A program made the translations under genes and the position numbers. A DNA stretch of 64,000 nt. Origin: Bacillus mobilis (lineage in GTDB: Bacteria; Bacillota; Bacilli; Bacillales; Bacillaceae_G). The stretch lies in the NCBI RefSeq assembly GCF_001884045.1, contig NZ_MACF01000034.1:1-64000 (forward strand), read 5' to 3'. The notes beneath the pieces were generated by a model that made no database searches, was not told the origin of the DNA, and saw only the letters and a program-made list of their open reading frames with translations. Positions 1 to 8,990 of this stretch are shown in pieces; position 1 is the stretch's first letter, and every line of letters starts with the position of its first letter.

Positions 1-1603
1 CTTCGGCTCCTTTTTCGAAGGCAGTTTTCATGTCTTCTTCGTTTGAAGCGCTAGCTAGCCAAGAGTCTACACATGGAGCAAGTGCGTCAACAAGTGTTTT
101 ATCACCAACTACTGCTCCTCTACCGAATGATCTTTCACCGATAGATTGTATGCCTTGCAGTGCTGCTTGCAACACTTCAGCGAATTCTTTCACTGTTAGC
201 TCACGCTTTTCGCCTGCTGCTTTACTAGCTGCGCGGAATGCTCCGCCCCAAATTGGACCAGATGCGCCGCCGCAATGTTCCATAATAATCATCGAACAAC
301 CGTCAAGGAATGATCCGATCGTTACGTTCTCTTGTTCTACGATAGAATGCCACTCACGTTTTAGTTGCTTAAATCCTTTTGCCACACTCATTCCGAAGTC
401 GCCGTCACCAGCATGCGTGTCTAATTCACAGAATGGCACTTCGTTTTTAATAATAACGTCGCTCATTTTATCAACGAGATAAATCATGTTGTTTAATGTA
501 ATGACATTATCTTTAATAACAGCGTGCTCTTCTGCCGTTTCTATCTCAAAGGAAACTTCCTTCTCTTCTGTCTCTTCAAGCACATTTACGTACTCAACAC
601 TTTCAACTGGTCCATCTACTTTAAACGCTGGTGTATTACATTCTTTTGATAGTAATGTTTTTAACTCGTCATCTAACTTCATTACCGTTAAAGACATACC
701 AGCCATATCGATACTCGTCATATAATTACCGACGAATACTCTATTAATTGTAATGTTTCTTGCAGCTAATTCTCTCGTCACGGCGTTGTTAAATAAGTAA
801 AGTTCTTGCAGTGGTGTTCCACCAAAACCGTTAACTAGAAGCGCAATTTCTTCGCCGTCTTTTACTCCTAAATCTTTCATTAGATCATTTGTCATACGGT
901 TCGCTAGTTCATCTGCTGACAACATTTTTTCACGTTTAATTCCTGGTTCGCCGTGAATACCTACGCCGTATTCCATTTCATCTTCCGCAAGTGTGAAAGT
1001 AGGTGATCCGCTCGCTGGAACTGTACAAGACGTTAACGCTAAACCGATTGTGCGCACGTTAGCCGCTGCTTTTTCCGCGACAGCTTTCACCGCTCCTAAA
1101 TCCATACCTGCTTCCGCTGCTGCGCCGGCAATTTTATGAACTAAAATAACGCCCGCAACGCCGCGGCGTCCTACTGTATACAAACTATCTTCTACCGCAA
1201 TATCATCGTCCACTTTTACGTAGTCGACTTCAATTCCATCTTCCGTCGCTAAATGCGCTCCGTTTTTGAAATTCATAATATCGCCGCTATAATTTTTAAT
1301 AATTAATAACGTACCTTTTTTACTCGCTGTTTCTTTAATTGCTTGATATACCTGAATTTGTGAAGGTGAAGCAAACACATCTCCGCACACTGCCGCATCT
1401 AACATTCCTTTTCCGACTAGTCCTGCATGTGCTGGCTCATGACCACTACCGCCGCCACTAATTAACGTTACTTTATTTTCGTTCATTTCTTTCTTCTTAA
1501 TAACTTTATATTTTTTCAAAAGCTCAAGCTCTGGATGCGCCATAACCATTCCGTTACACATTTCCATTACTAATGTTTCTGGTTTGTTTATAATCTTTTT
1601 CAT
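1..1603 (-). CDS. dhaK: Fused dihydroxyacetone kinase (DhaK-DhaL), C-terminal end beyond window
   Basis: The frame runs leftward from ATG 1603 off the window edge, so 534 residues are visible. Residues about 1-330 are a DhaK domain with the early GGGSGHEPAH loop and the segment YGVGIHGEPG, whose His forms the hemiaminal with dihydroxyacetone in this family. The rest is a DhaL domain with the phosphate/Mg-binding segment HAGDGDFG. A single-chain K+L fusion is typical of kinases that use ATP; PTS-dependent kinases keep K, L and M separate, so I infer ATP as donor. The product would be dihydroxyacetone phosphate for glycolysis. A GAGGGAGA ribosome site precedes the ATG. It is divergent from a dhaS/dhaQ-like pair that probably regulates it. 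Confidence 0.88.
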   Translation of the reverse strand, partial: MKKIINKPETLVMEMCNGMVMAHPELELLKKYKVIKKKEMNENKVTLISGGGSGHEPAHAGLVGKGMLDAAVCGDVFASPSQIQVYQAIKETASKKGTLLIIKNYSGDIMNFKNGAHLATEDGIEVDYVKVDDDIAVEDSLYTVGRRGVAGVILVHKIAGAAAEAGMDLGAVKAVAEKAAANVRTIGLALTSCTVPASGSPTFTLAEDEMEYGVGIHGEPGIKREKMLSADELANRMTNDLMKDLGVKDGEEIALLVNGFGGTPLQELYLFNNAVTRELAARNITINRVFVGNYMTSIDMAGMSLTVMKLDDELKTLLSKECNTPAFKVDGPVESVEYVNVLEETEEKEVSFEIETAEEHAVIKDNVITLNNMIYLVDKMSDVIIKNEVPFCELDTHAGDGDFGMSVAKGFKQLKREWHSIVEQENVTIGSFLDGCSMIIMEHCGGASGPIWGGAFRAASKAAGEKRELTVKEFAEVLQAALQGIQSIGERSFGRGAVVGDKTLVDALAPCVDSWLASASNEEDMKTAFEKGAE

Positions 1604-1674
1604 TGTAGTTCTCCCTCAATTCCTTTAATATATTGTGATATATTTGAAATCTTCTTCTTACTATCCATGTTAAA

Positions 1675-1690
1675 ATGAAAGCGTTTTATA
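1675..1690. promoter_or_regulatory. Candidate CcpA cre site
   Basis: ATGAAAGCGTTTTATA resembles the catabolite-responsive element consensus WTGNAANCGNWNNCW, missing the final C. It lies between the divergent kinase and regulator genes, where glucose repression of dihydroxyacetone use would act. Confidence 0.45.
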
Positions 1691-1696
1691 GTAAAC

Positions 1697-1718
1697 GGAC
1701 AAAATGGACAATCTGTCT
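1697..1718. promoter_or_regulatory. DhaS-type operator
   Basis: Two octamers, GGACAAAA and ATCTGTCT, are separated by 6 bp. The Lactococcus DhaS operator, as I recall it, is GGACACAT-N6-ATTTGTCC, with the same 22-bp geometry and similar half-sites. The position in the divergent intergenic region, upstream of both genes, fits control of the kinase by the adjacent TetR protein. Confidence 0.6.
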
Positions 1719-1781
1719 AAAGACACCGCTCTCATTTCTCGGTAGGATTTTCATATTAATAACATTCTAGGGATGATTCAC

Positions 1782-2348
1782 ATGACCTCTTCTATAATTT
1801 CTAAAAAGATAATCGCGAATTCATTGAAGTATTTAATGGAAACAGAGTCCTTTCATAAAATATCAGTGAGCGATATTATGTTACACTGTCAAATGCGTAG
1901 GCAAACTTTTTATTATCACTTTAAAGATAAATTTGAACTATTAAGTTGGATTTATAAAGAAGAAACGAAAGAAAACATTATCGACTTTCTCGACTATGAA
2001 ACGTGGGAAAACATTTTCGATTTATTATTTGATTACTTTTATGAAAATCAAAAATTTTACCGAAATGCTTTTAAAGTCATTGAGCAAAATTCGTTTAATC
2101 ACTATTTATTTGAGCATACAAAAAACTTATATATGAAGATTATTGATGAACTATCTGTGAGCTGTGGATTCAGCCTTTCTGATGAGACAAAAAATACGAT
2201 TGCCTCCTTTTATAGTCACGGCTTCGTTGGAACGATAAAAGATTGGATTGAAAGCAAATACGAAGTAGATCCTTCCATTATGTCTTCTCTCATGAAAAAT
2301 ATGATAAACAATCAATTACTACTATTACTAGAGCAATCAGCAAAGTAA
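1782..2348 (+). CDS. dhaS: TetR-family activator of dihydroxyacetone kinase, DhaS-like
   Basis: 188 residues. An N-terminal TetR helix-turn-helix (about residues 10-55) contains the typical QTFYYHFKDKFELL recognition-helix segment. The ATG at 1773 has no spaced ribosome site, whereas ATG 1782 follows TAGGGA at 8 bp, so 1782 is chosen. Divergence from the dihydroxyacetone kinase gene and the close downstream DhaK paralogue copy the Lactococcus dhaS-dhaQ arrangement, where DhaS activates transcription when complexed with dihydroxyacetone-loaded DhaQ. The function is therefore inferred from family and context. Confidence 0.82.
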   Translation: MTSSIISKKIIANSLKYLMETESFHKISVSDIMLHCQMRRQTFYYHFKDKFELLSWIYKEETKENIIDFLDYETWENIFDLLFDYFYENQKFYRNAFKVIEQNSFNHYLFEHTKNLYMKIIDELSVSCGFSLSDETKNTIASFYSHGFVGTIKDWIESKYEVDPSIMSSLMKNMINNQLLLLLEQSAK

Positions 2349-2367
2349 TTAAAGGGTGGCAAAAGCA

Positions 2368-3366
2368 ATGAAAAAGATTATGAATGATGTACAACATATC
2401 GTTCAAGATATGATGCATGGCTTTTATTTTGAACATAACGACAAAGTAAATTACGACGAAACAAATAACATCATTTATGTAAAAGATATCGAAAAACTGA
2501 AGCAAAACGTTGTTATCATAAGCGGTGGTGGTAGCGGACACGAACCTGCTGATATTGGTTATGTAGGAAAAGGTATGCTTACGGCGGCCGTAAACGGAAG
2601 CATCTTCACTCCGCCTACAGTGGAACAAATTATCGCGGCAACTCGCCTCATGCCAAAAGATAAAAGTATTTTATTCATCATCAAAAACTTTAAAGATGAC
2701 GTAGCAAACTTTTTAGCTGCAAAACAAATCGCAAAAGAAGAAGGTAAAAAAATTGACCACATCATCGTAAATGACGACGTTTCAATTGAAGATGATGCTT
2801 CTTTTAATAAAAGAAGACGCGGCGTCGCTGGTACTGTTTTTGTTCAAAAAATACTTGGTGCGGCCGCTCTTGCAGGTCATTCTTTAGAAGAACTAACAGC
2901 ACTCGGCCGTTCTATCACCGAAAACCTACACACATTAGGAGTCGCCCTTTCACCTGCAAACGATCCAGTGAAAGGAAAAGCTTCATTTTCATTAAACGAC
3001 GATGAAGTCTTTTACGGCGTCGGCATTCACGGAGAAAAAGGATACCGTAAAGAAGCATTATCCTCTTCTGAAATATTAGCAATCGAACTAATGAACAAAC
3101 TTAAAAGCATTTATCGCTGGAGAAAAGGTGACAACTTCGCCATCCTCATTAACGGACTAGGCGCAACTCCACTAATGGAGCAATACATTTTCGCAAATGA
3201 CATTCGACGCTTATGTGAGCTGGAAGGCTTACATGTGGAGTTCGTGAAAGTTGGTACCCTTCTAACTTCTTTAGATATGAAAGGTGTATCGCTCAGTTTG
3301 CTTAAGGTAGAAGATTTGGATTGGGTGAAGTGGTTGAAAGAAAGTACGGAAACTGCTAGTTGGTAA
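2368..3366 (+). CDS. dhaQ: DhaK paralogue, probable DhaQ co-activator
   Basis: 332 residues, a stand-alone DhaK domain with no DhaL. It keeps the GGGSGHEPAD loop and YGVGIHGEKG with the substrate-binding His. It follows the TetR gene by 19 bp, so the two form one operon. A kinase subunit fused to DhaL is encoded divergently, so this copy is better explained as the DhaQ-type ligand sensor that partners DhaS than as a second kinase. ATG 2368 has AAAGGGTGG at good spacing; the in-frame GTG at 2356 lies inside that ribosome site. A catalytic role with a DhaL encoded elsewhere cannot be excluded. Confidence 0.78.
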   Translation: MKKIMNDVQHIVQDMMHGFYFEHNDKVNYDETNNIIYVKDIEKLKQNVVIISGGGSGHEPADIGYVGKGMLTAAVNGSIFTPPTVEQIIAATRLMPKDKSILFIIKNFKDDVANFLAAKQIAKEEGKKIDHIIVNDDVSIEDDASFNKRRRGVAGTVFVQKILGAAALAGHSLEELTALGRSITENLHTLGVALSPANDPVKGKASFSLNDDEVFYGVGIHGEKGYRKEALSSSEILAIELMNKLKSIYRWRKGDNFAILINGLGATPLMEQYIFANDIRRLCELEGLHVEFVKVGTLLTSLDMKGVSLSLLKVEDLDWVKWLKESTETASW

Positions 3367-3426
3367 TACAATTAAAGTATAGGTTGTTTCTTGAAATAAA
3401 TTTTTAAATAACTCAAAATAACAAGC

Positions 3427-3458
3427 AAAAAGTCCCTTCAAAGTTAAAGGGACTTTTT
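3427..3458 (+). terminator. Rho-independent terminator after dhaQ
   Basis: The stem AAAAAGTCCCTT pairs with AAGGGACTTTTT around a short loop, ending in a T run. Confidence 0.85.
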
Positions 3459-3527
3459 AGTATGTAGAAATTAGCCTAAACCTACGATTACATCTCTTGA
3501 AAGGGGGCATTTTTATGTTATTCAGGT

Positions 3528-4157
3528 TTATTGAGGAGCTTTTGTTTGAAGCAACTTTAGCCCCATGCCAATAAAAATCAGTCCTGTTATCTTATTTAGA
3601 ATCATTCCTACTTTTTGGTTTCCTCTTAATTTTTTTGTAACATATGAAGAGAAATAAGCAACAAATAAACACCATAATAGTCCGGTTACTGTAAAAGTAA
3701 GTCCTAAAATGATAAAAGGCATAGGACCTGAAGCCTTTGTATCTATAAATTGCGGAAGAAACGCAATAAAGAATAAAGAGACTTTTGGATTCGTCAGACT
3801 TGTTAAAAGTCCTTGTACATATATCTTTCTAATGTTCAATTTATTGGATGAGGCCTGGAAAGCTACATTTGTCTTATCAAGTATCATTTTAATCCCTAAA
3901 TATACAAGATAGATAACACCTATAACCTTAATAGTGTTAAATAGCAAAATAGATTTTGTAAGTATAATAGATAAACCAAAAGCAACCAACAACGTATGAA
4001 CTAAAGAACCAGTAATAATACCAAAAACAGAATACACACCTGCTTTTCTACCTTGTGAAATACTTCTCCCCACAATATACATGGTGTCTGCACCAGGAAT
4101 TAAATTCAATAAAATTCCTGTTAGTAAAAACACTTCATAATTAATAATACCGTACAT
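3528..4157 (-). CDS. LysE/RhtB family amino-acid exporter
   Basis: 209 residues, the usual length of the family. The N-terminus carries the family signature NLIPGADTMYIVGRSISQG, followed by about five to six hydrophobic segments. It is predicted to export an amino acid or a derivative through the cytoplasmic membrane; the substrate cannot be read from sequence. ATG 4157 has GAGGTG upstream. It appears monocistronic and converges with dhaQ. Confidence 0.85.
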   Translation of the reverse strand: MYGIINYEVFLLTGILLNLIPGADTMYIVGRSISQGRKAGVYSVFGIITGSLVHTLLVAFGLSIILTKSILLFNTIKVIGVIYLVYLGIKMILDKTNVAFQASSNKLNIRKIYVQGLLTSLTNPKVSLFFIAFLPQFIDTKASGPMPFIILGLTFTVTGLLWCLFVAYFSSYVTKKLRGNQKVGMILNKITGLIFIGMGLKLLQTKAPQ

Positions 4158-4338
4158 TTTAGCACCTCTATCTATTTTTTTGGTGCCCTTATTGATATTA
4201 AATTAAATAGACGCAAAAAGAAAGTATTTTCTATTTATTCAATAAAATTAGCGAATTTTTGAATCTACAAACGAAATCCAGCTATTTAAAAATTCAATTA
4301 CTGAAGAATTCTGCCCTCAATATTACAGCAAATTCACA

Positions 4339-4992
4339 TCAAAAATGTAAATCCTCATTTCCTTGATATTTTCCTTTATTAAGTCTTTTTCTTATGAATA
4401 ATTCTGCAACAATTAAATTGGGTACCCACGCTAACCAAGCAATAATAGCGTAACTAAGTTCAAACCGCTCTATTCCAAATAGAACGATAAACAACGGTAG
4501 CCAAATTCTTAACGTAACTGCTCCAAAGGTTAAAGAATAATTTCTAATCATCCAATTCCGATGGTCTTTAATTTTTTTATTCTTAATTCTATTTAATGCT
4601 TGATATGCTGATGTTAGCCAAAATACGGATAACAAACCGAAACCTAACTTCGCTACCAATCCACCCGTAGCATAAAAGGATAGGTATAATCCAGAAACGC
4701 CTCCTAATAATATACCAACCATATAGATTCTCCCAATTATTCGATGACGGTTGATATTCCTTTCTCTAAATTTAGTGGATAATGTAAACGGGCCAATTAC
4801 TAATGCTACTATACTAGTTGCAATATGTATAAATAGCATCATATACCAGAACGCACTTAATTTAGATCCAAACATAAGCTTTACTTTTACAAGCCCTGTT
4901 TGAAATCCATCCATAATAAAATATTGGACAACAATATAACTAGCTACTAAAAGAGCAAAACAAGTAACTACAAACCAAATTTTCCTGTTCAA
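4339..4992 (-). CDS. DUF2306 integral membrane protein
   Basis: 217 residues with about six membrane spans. The central segment combining RHRIIGRIYM, a Tyr/Gly-rich helix and a later DHRNWMIRNYSLT is characteristic of the DUF2306 family, whose function is unknown. The start is TTG at 4992, supported by GGGGAGGC about 9 bp upstream; no ATG gives the conserved N-terminal helix. No operon partner is evident. Confidence 0.75.
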   Translation of the reverse strand: MNRKIWFVVTCFALLVASYIVVQYFIMDGFQTGLVKVKLMFGSKLSAFWYMMLFIHIATSIVALVIGPFTLSTKFRERNINRHRIIGRIYMVGILLGGVSGLYLSFYATGGLVAKLGFGLLSVFWLTSAYQALNRIKNKKIKDHRNWMIRNYSLTFGAVTLRIWLPLFIVLFGIERFELSYAIIAWLAWVPNLIVAELFIRKRLNKGKYQGNEDLHF

Positions 4993-5116
4993 ATTTTACT
5001 GCCTCCCCATTACATTAAGGAATTAGATTATTCATTACTGTTCATTCTAGGGAAAAATAGAAAAGCCTTCTTTAATGATCTATTCAGCACATTGTTTTTA
5101 TAATCGAGATCGTAGC

Positions 5117-5728
5117 TTACAGATCTCCAGGATAATAAATGAACATCGCACCTACAAATGAACACACTAAACAAAAAACAGCTTCGTATTTTATGACTAA
5201 AGAAGAGTTCGTATCAAGCTTTTTACCCTCTCTTTTTAATATCATTTTAAATAATGCTGTATATAATATTTTATATAATACATACCCAACAATCGCCCCG
5301 AGGGTATTCGTAAATAAATCATCAACATCTGTAATTCTATTATTTAGTAATTGATTTAACTCAATTGCCAATGAAAAAAAGAATCCCGCACATACGGTGT
5401 TTTTCATCTTTCTAAACTGCGGCCAAATAGTCGGTAATAAAAAACCTAATGGCATAAACAGTACAATGTTCAAAAGATACGTCGTACTACCTGCCGTATC
5501 AAATAGAGTCAAGTTGATTTGACTGACACGAATCCACGTTTCGTATCTACTTATATCCCATACAGTCGCGATCTGCGTCACTCCATATACTAGTGAAAGG
5601 TAGAATATAAAAACATATACCCATAGAAAATGCCGAATAGATATATTGTTTTTCGCTTTAAAATAAAATCCAATTTGAAACACAATACAAAACATAATTG
5701 TAAAAAAATAAGTATACAAATAACTCAT
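5117..5728 (-). CDS. VanZ-family membrane protein
   Basis: 203 residues with about five membrane spans. The core from NIVLFMPLGFLLP through FSLAIELNQLL to DVDDLFTNTLGAIVGY matches the VanZ-like domain. VanZ confers low teicoplanin resistance in enterococci, but most chromosomal members have no proven role. ATG 5728 has AGGAG at 5 bp; the upstream ATG 5746 has a weaker site. Confidence 0.82.
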   Translation of the reverse strand: MSYLYTYFFTIMFCIVFQIGFYFKAKNNISIRHFLWVYVFIFYLSLVYGVTQIATVWDISRYETWIRVSQINLTLFDTAGSTTYLLNIVLFMPLGFLLPTIWPQFRKMKNTVCAGFFFSLAIELNQLLNNRITDVDDLFTNTLGAIVGYVLYKILYTALFKMILKREGKKLDTNSSLVIKYEAVFCLVCSFVGAMFIYYPGDL

Positions 5729-5933
5729 TAAAACTCCTGTATGCATGTAGAATCCCCTAACTTTACAATTTCATCTATGACTTTGTTGTTTATAGGATAG
5801 GAGAAACTTTTAAAATAAAAAGTGGGGTAAATATAAAATTTTTCTTAAAATTTATGTTGGGTTTTATTATTGCTCTTCTTAATAATCCGCTATTCATTGT
5901 TAGGCAACAGTATGCTTAAACTTAGTTTTCACT

Positions 5934-6305
5934 CTATTCCTTCGCATCCCTCATACTGTAATACCCCAAATTAATAATAATCAAGAAATACCCACCCATA
6001 ATTCCAGCTGCAAATGTCCACATGTACTCACGGTGTTCAATTTCATACATAATAATCGCGCCGAGTATGGCGGCTGCAAACCGATTCATCATGCCAAGCA
6101 TTGGTGCTTTTTCTTTTTTTATGATGCTATTTCCGAACTTTTCGATACGCCTCCCTAAAATCCAGGCGCAGTACATACTCACTAACAGGCCGATGCTTAT
6201 CCCTACAAACTGGGCTTGAAAAGGTGTCAGCAACCATCCCAGTAACATCACGCCTAGCAAACAATATATTTGTATGTTAAATGATCTTAATGCCATACGA
6301 ATCAT
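5934..6305 (-). CDS. AtpI-like small membrane protein (ATP synthase I family)
   Basis: 123 residues with four hydrophobic segments, the length and layout of ATP synthase subunit I proteins. The pattern includes GRRIEKFGNSI between helices and a Gly-rich last span. It lies outside any atp operon. The IS607-type element ends only about 15 bp before the start codon and no clear ribosome site remains, so expression may be disrupted or depend on the insertion. The start could also be ATG 6296. Family assignment is moderate. Confidence 0.55.
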   Translation of the reverse strand: MIRMALRSFNIQIYCLLGVMLLGWLLTPFQAQFVGISIGLLVSMYCAWILGRRIEKFGNSIIKKEKAPMLGMMNRFAAAILGAIIMYEIEHREYMWTFAAGIMGGYFLIIINLGYYSMRDAKE

Positions 6306-6560
6306 GTTATGCTGCTACTAAAAATATAGACAAATGTATATTCTTAGAGTATTCCTGCTTCTACGTGCCCTGCCTCGCTAATTACTTGCTACTACAGTTT
6401 GCTGTGACACTCCACAGGCGTAAATTCCGATGTAGCCCACCGTACATATATACAATCTATTTACGTTAGTATTGTATATTTTTTTGCTTGTAAAAGGTTG
6501 ATAGATGCATTTAAATCTCGGTCTATTACATTTCCGCAATCACATGTATATACTCGGTCA
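6306..6560 (-). ncRNA. Candidate omega RNA (reRNA) of TnpB
   Basis: In IS605/IS607 elements the guide RNA spans the 3' end of tnpB and the right end of the element and finishes in flanking DNA. Here the region downstream of the tnpB stop (6460 down to about 6320) is non-coding and contains complementary GC-richer blocks, as expected for a folded scaffold. The limits are estimates. The guide would be read from the sequence just outside the right end, at the 5' end of the AtpI-like gene. Confidence 0.5.
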
Positions 6561-7618
6561 GACAGCTTTAAATCCGACTTTTTTTGACCGCAACATGAAC
6601 ATGTTTTAGAAGATGGATAGAATCTGTCCACTTGCCGTAGTTCAATTCCATATTCCCTACATTTCGTTGATAACAATGTTTTAAAAGCATAAAAAAATTG
6701 TTGTGCTACAGCTTTAGATAGATGTTTGTTCTTCATCATACCTTTCACATTCAAATCTTCTACTGTAATAAACGTTGGCTTGGTTTTCACCACATCATTT
6801 ACAATAGACTTTACATACGCTAATCGAATATTTGCTAGCCTAGCATGTAGTTTTTGCACCCTAAGAATATTTTTGCTTATATTCGCTCTTTTATTAGTAA
6901 CAGGTTGTTCACCTCTCTTTCTTATATTTTCAAATTTGCGTGATAAAGAGCGTTGTTCACGTTTTAACCGTTTTTCTATCTTTTTTACTTGTACTGTTTT
7001 ATTTATATTTTTATGAGTTTTTCCATCGCTACGTACAGCGAAGTCTTTAATTCCCAAATCAATTCCTAGACCTACTGCATCAAGGGTTGGATTTGGTTTT
7101 ACCTCTTTCACTTCACAGAGTATAGACACGTAGTATCTTCCTGCTCTTTGATATACTGTGCCACTTTTTACATTTGCATTTTTAGGGATATACCCATATT
7201 CTTTTAACCTTGTCCAACCAATTGTGGGGATTTTTACTCTATGTCTTTCTACTGTCCAATCTGTTTTATTGTTTTTAGGGAAATAACACTTCACATCTTG
7301 CTTCTTCTTTTTTTTATATCGTGGAAACTTAGATAAACCTTTAAAAAATCGCTTAAAAGCTTTATCTCCATTCATAATCGCTTGTTTTACCGCTTTGCTC
7401 GACACTTCTTTAATCCACTGGTCACACTCTTTTGTATGAATATTGTTCAGCCATTTGGAAAAGTCATAGCCACTAAGAAATTTCCCCTCCGACTCATATG
7501 CCTCTTTATTTTTAGAGATATACAGGTTATATACATATCGACAAACCCCAATAGTTTGACGGATTTTACTAATTTGTTCAGTTGTCGGTTTGATTTCTAT
7601 TAAATATGCTCTTTTCAT
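6461..7618 (-). CDS. tnpB: TnpB, RNA-guided nuclease of IS607-type element
   Basis: 385 residues, full length. RuvC-like catalytic residues are in place: Asp in GIDLGIKD, Glu in TVEDLNVKGM, and Asp in VIDRDLNASINL. The zinc ribbon has CSCCGQ followed by a CDC pair. The N-terminus (MKRAYLIEIKPTTEQ, then a GVCRYVYN helix) is typical of the family. TnpB proteins are omega-RNA-guided DNA nucleases that help keep the element at its site; they are not the transposase. The start overlaps the tnpA stop as ATGA. It looks functional, unlike its tnpA. Confidence 0.92.
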   Translation of the reverse strand: MKRAYLIEIKPTTEQISKIRQTIGVCRYVYNLYISKNKEAYESEGKFLSGYDFSKWLNNIHTKECDQWIKEVSSKAVKQAIMNGDKAFKRFFKGLSKFPRYKKKKKQDVKCYFPKNNKTDWTVERHRVKIPTIGWTRLKEYGYIPKNANVKSGTVYQRAGRYYVSILCEVKEVKPNPTLDAVGLGIDLGIKDFAVRSDGKTHKNINKTVQVKKIEKRLKREQRSLSRKFENIRKRGEQPVTNKRANISKNILRVQKLHARLANIRLAYVKSIVNDVVKTKPTFITVEDLNVKGMMKNKHLSKAVAQQFFYAFKTLLSTKCREYGIELRQVDRFYPSSKTCSCCGQKKSDLKLSDRVYTCDCGNVIDRDLNASINLLQAKKYTILT

Positions 7619-7845
7619 AAGTCTTCATCCTCCGACATTTTCTTTTTGTATGTTCTCAACCCATATATTCTACAGCTAAATACATGAATGATAGATATTA
7701 AATCCTGAACAAGTTCTTCTGTATAGTATCTTCTTCCTTTTGGGTTTCGGTACGCAGTTAAAGCACCTTGATTATCCCACCTTTGTAATGTCTTAACAGC
7801 AACATTAAGTATTTCTGAAAATTCTTTTGGTTTATATTGTTTCAT
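7615..7845 (-). pseudogene. tnpA: IS607 TnpA with in-frame loss of the serine recombinase domain
   Basis: Only 76 residues where family members have about 200. Residues 1-45 are the MerR-like DNA-binding helix-turn-helix (KEFSEILNVAVKTLQRWD, then GRRYY). These are joined directly to the conserved extreme C-terminus (EELVQDLISIIHVFSCRIYG). The middle part with the catalytic Ser and the resolvase fold is missing without breaking the frame. The product could still bind DNA but cannot recombine it, so the copy is immobile without a helper. Confidence 0.85.
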
Positions 7846-7918
7846 AAGTACTTTTTATTATATATGCCTACTTTTGTCTATGTTTTTGTTTACTATTTCT
7901 TTCTCCTTATCTTTCCTA

Positions 7919-8452
7919 TTAATCCCATCTTTCGGAATTCAAGCTTTCCGATATATCTTTTTTAAAATGGGGGAATTTGATTTTGCTCACCATTAAATAA
8001 GCGAGTACGCATGTGCCAAATGCCACGGAAACTGGGTTATTTAGGAGGCATAACATGAGGAGACACATTGCCGCAAATGGAATGGGCATTCCGATAAATG
8101 TTGGGAGTTTACTTTGTTGTGTATTAAATCTCGCAAGCCGGAGCATTCCGCAAATACTATACGCAAGCGCACATATCATCCCGATAAACTGCAAATCTTT
8201 TAAAGCAACACTATATGCAAGAATAGATGGCGCCACACCGAAAGTCACTAAATCCGCAAATGAGTCTAGCTCTCCGCCTATTTCCGAAACAGCATCTAGT
8301 TTCCGAGCGACCATACCATCAAACAGATCAAATACCATACCTGTAATAATGAACATAACTGCACCATGCATATCGTGAACGAAAACAGCGTGAATAGCCA
8401 ACAGCCCACACACAAAATTTGCTATCGTAATCATATTTGGTATGTAACTCAT
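7919..8452 (-). CDS. pssA: CDP-diacylglycerol-serine O-phosphatidyltransferase
   Basis: 177 residues. It makes phosphatidylserine from CDP-diacylglycerol and L-serine, the first step to phosphatidylethanolamine, in the membrane. The CDP-alcohol phosphotransferase signature D-x2-D-G-x2-A-R-x8-G-x3-D-x3-D is complete, from DLFDGMVARKLD to GGELDSFAD. The reading frame is open upstream to a TTG at 8512, but ATG 8452 has a perfect AAAGGAGG ahead and yields the same N-terminus and length as B. subtilis PssA as I recall it. The first 20 codons of the longer frame are therefore rejected. It lies 43 bp after a MarR gene and may be cotranscribed with it. Confidence 0.93.
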   Translation of the reverse strand: MSYIPNMITIANFVCGLLAIHAVFVHDMHGAVMFIITGMVFDLFDGMVARKLDAVSEIGGELDSFADLVTFGVAPSILAYSVALKDLQFIGMICALAYSICGMLRLARFNTQQSKLPTFIGMPIPFAAMCLLMLCLLNNPVSVAFGTCVLAYLMVSKIKFPHFKKDISESLNSERWD

Positions 8453-8495
8453 CACACGCTTCTCCTCCTTTCTACTAATTGCTTCATCTTGCTTC

Positions 8496-8954
8496 TTACT
8501 CATTAGACTCAAGATCCTTCTGCTTTTCTTCCAATATCACTTTATTTATTTTCGTTAACGTATCAGTCATTTGCTGCAAAGCTTCGATATCAATTTTCGA
8601 GAAATATTTCTCAATCAATACATCATCTAGCTCAGACAATCGTTCGATATATTTACTACCGTTTGGACCGATCGTAAGGAAATACTCCCGTTTGTTGTTA
8701 GGATTCACTTGTTTCGAAATCATCTGTTGCTTTTCCAATTTCGATAAAACTTGGCTCACCGCACTTTTCGTTACATTAAAAGTACTCGCAATGTTATTTG
8801 CTGTCGTGTTTTCATTTAAATTAATATGAAATAACATGCTCTCTTGCTGCCCAGTAAGACCGAACTCATCTTTTAAATCTTGAAATAGTAAAATGTAGAG
8901 TTCCGTGTATGCTCGATTCATTTCATTAATTACTTCTTTATATGATTTAGTCAT
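8496..8954 (-). CDS. MarR-family transcriptional regulator
   Basis: 152 residues. A winged helix-turn-helix at about residues 50-110 includes the recognition segment NVTKSAVSQVLSKLEKQQMISK and the wing NKREYFLTI, both typical of MarR. It probably represses its own transcription through the palindrome at 8991-9011. The neighbour downstream is pssA, which may be a target through cotranscription. The ligand is unknown. Confidence 0.9.
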   Translation of the reverse strand: MTKSYKEVINEMNRAYTELYILLFQDLKDEFGLTGQQESMLFHINLNENTTANNIASTFNVTKSAVSQVLSKLEKQQMISKQVNPNNKREYFLTIGPNGSKYIERLSELDDVLIEKYFSKIDIEALQQMTDTLTKINKVILEEKQKDLESNE

Positions 8955-8990
8955 AGCGTTCTTCCTCCATGCTGTTATTTCGTTTTAATA

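Larger units (their letters stand above)
6319..7892 (-). mobile_element. IS607-family insertion sequence with deleted tnpA
   Basis: The element carries tnpA and tnpB overlapping by ATGA. Near the two ends are inverted near-identical stretches: AAAAATATAGACAAA near 6320-6334 and, on the opposite strand, AAAAACATAGACAAA near 7876-7890. The exact ends are uncertain because IS607 elements lack true terminal inverted repeats and make no long target duplication. The right end lies directly upstream of the AtpI-like gene. Confidence 0.75.

Noticed and set aside
3514-3559. Tiny plus-strand frame after GAAAGGGGG
   Set aside because: Only 15 codons, overlapping the LysE-family gene end; translation is not supported beyond the ribosome-like site.
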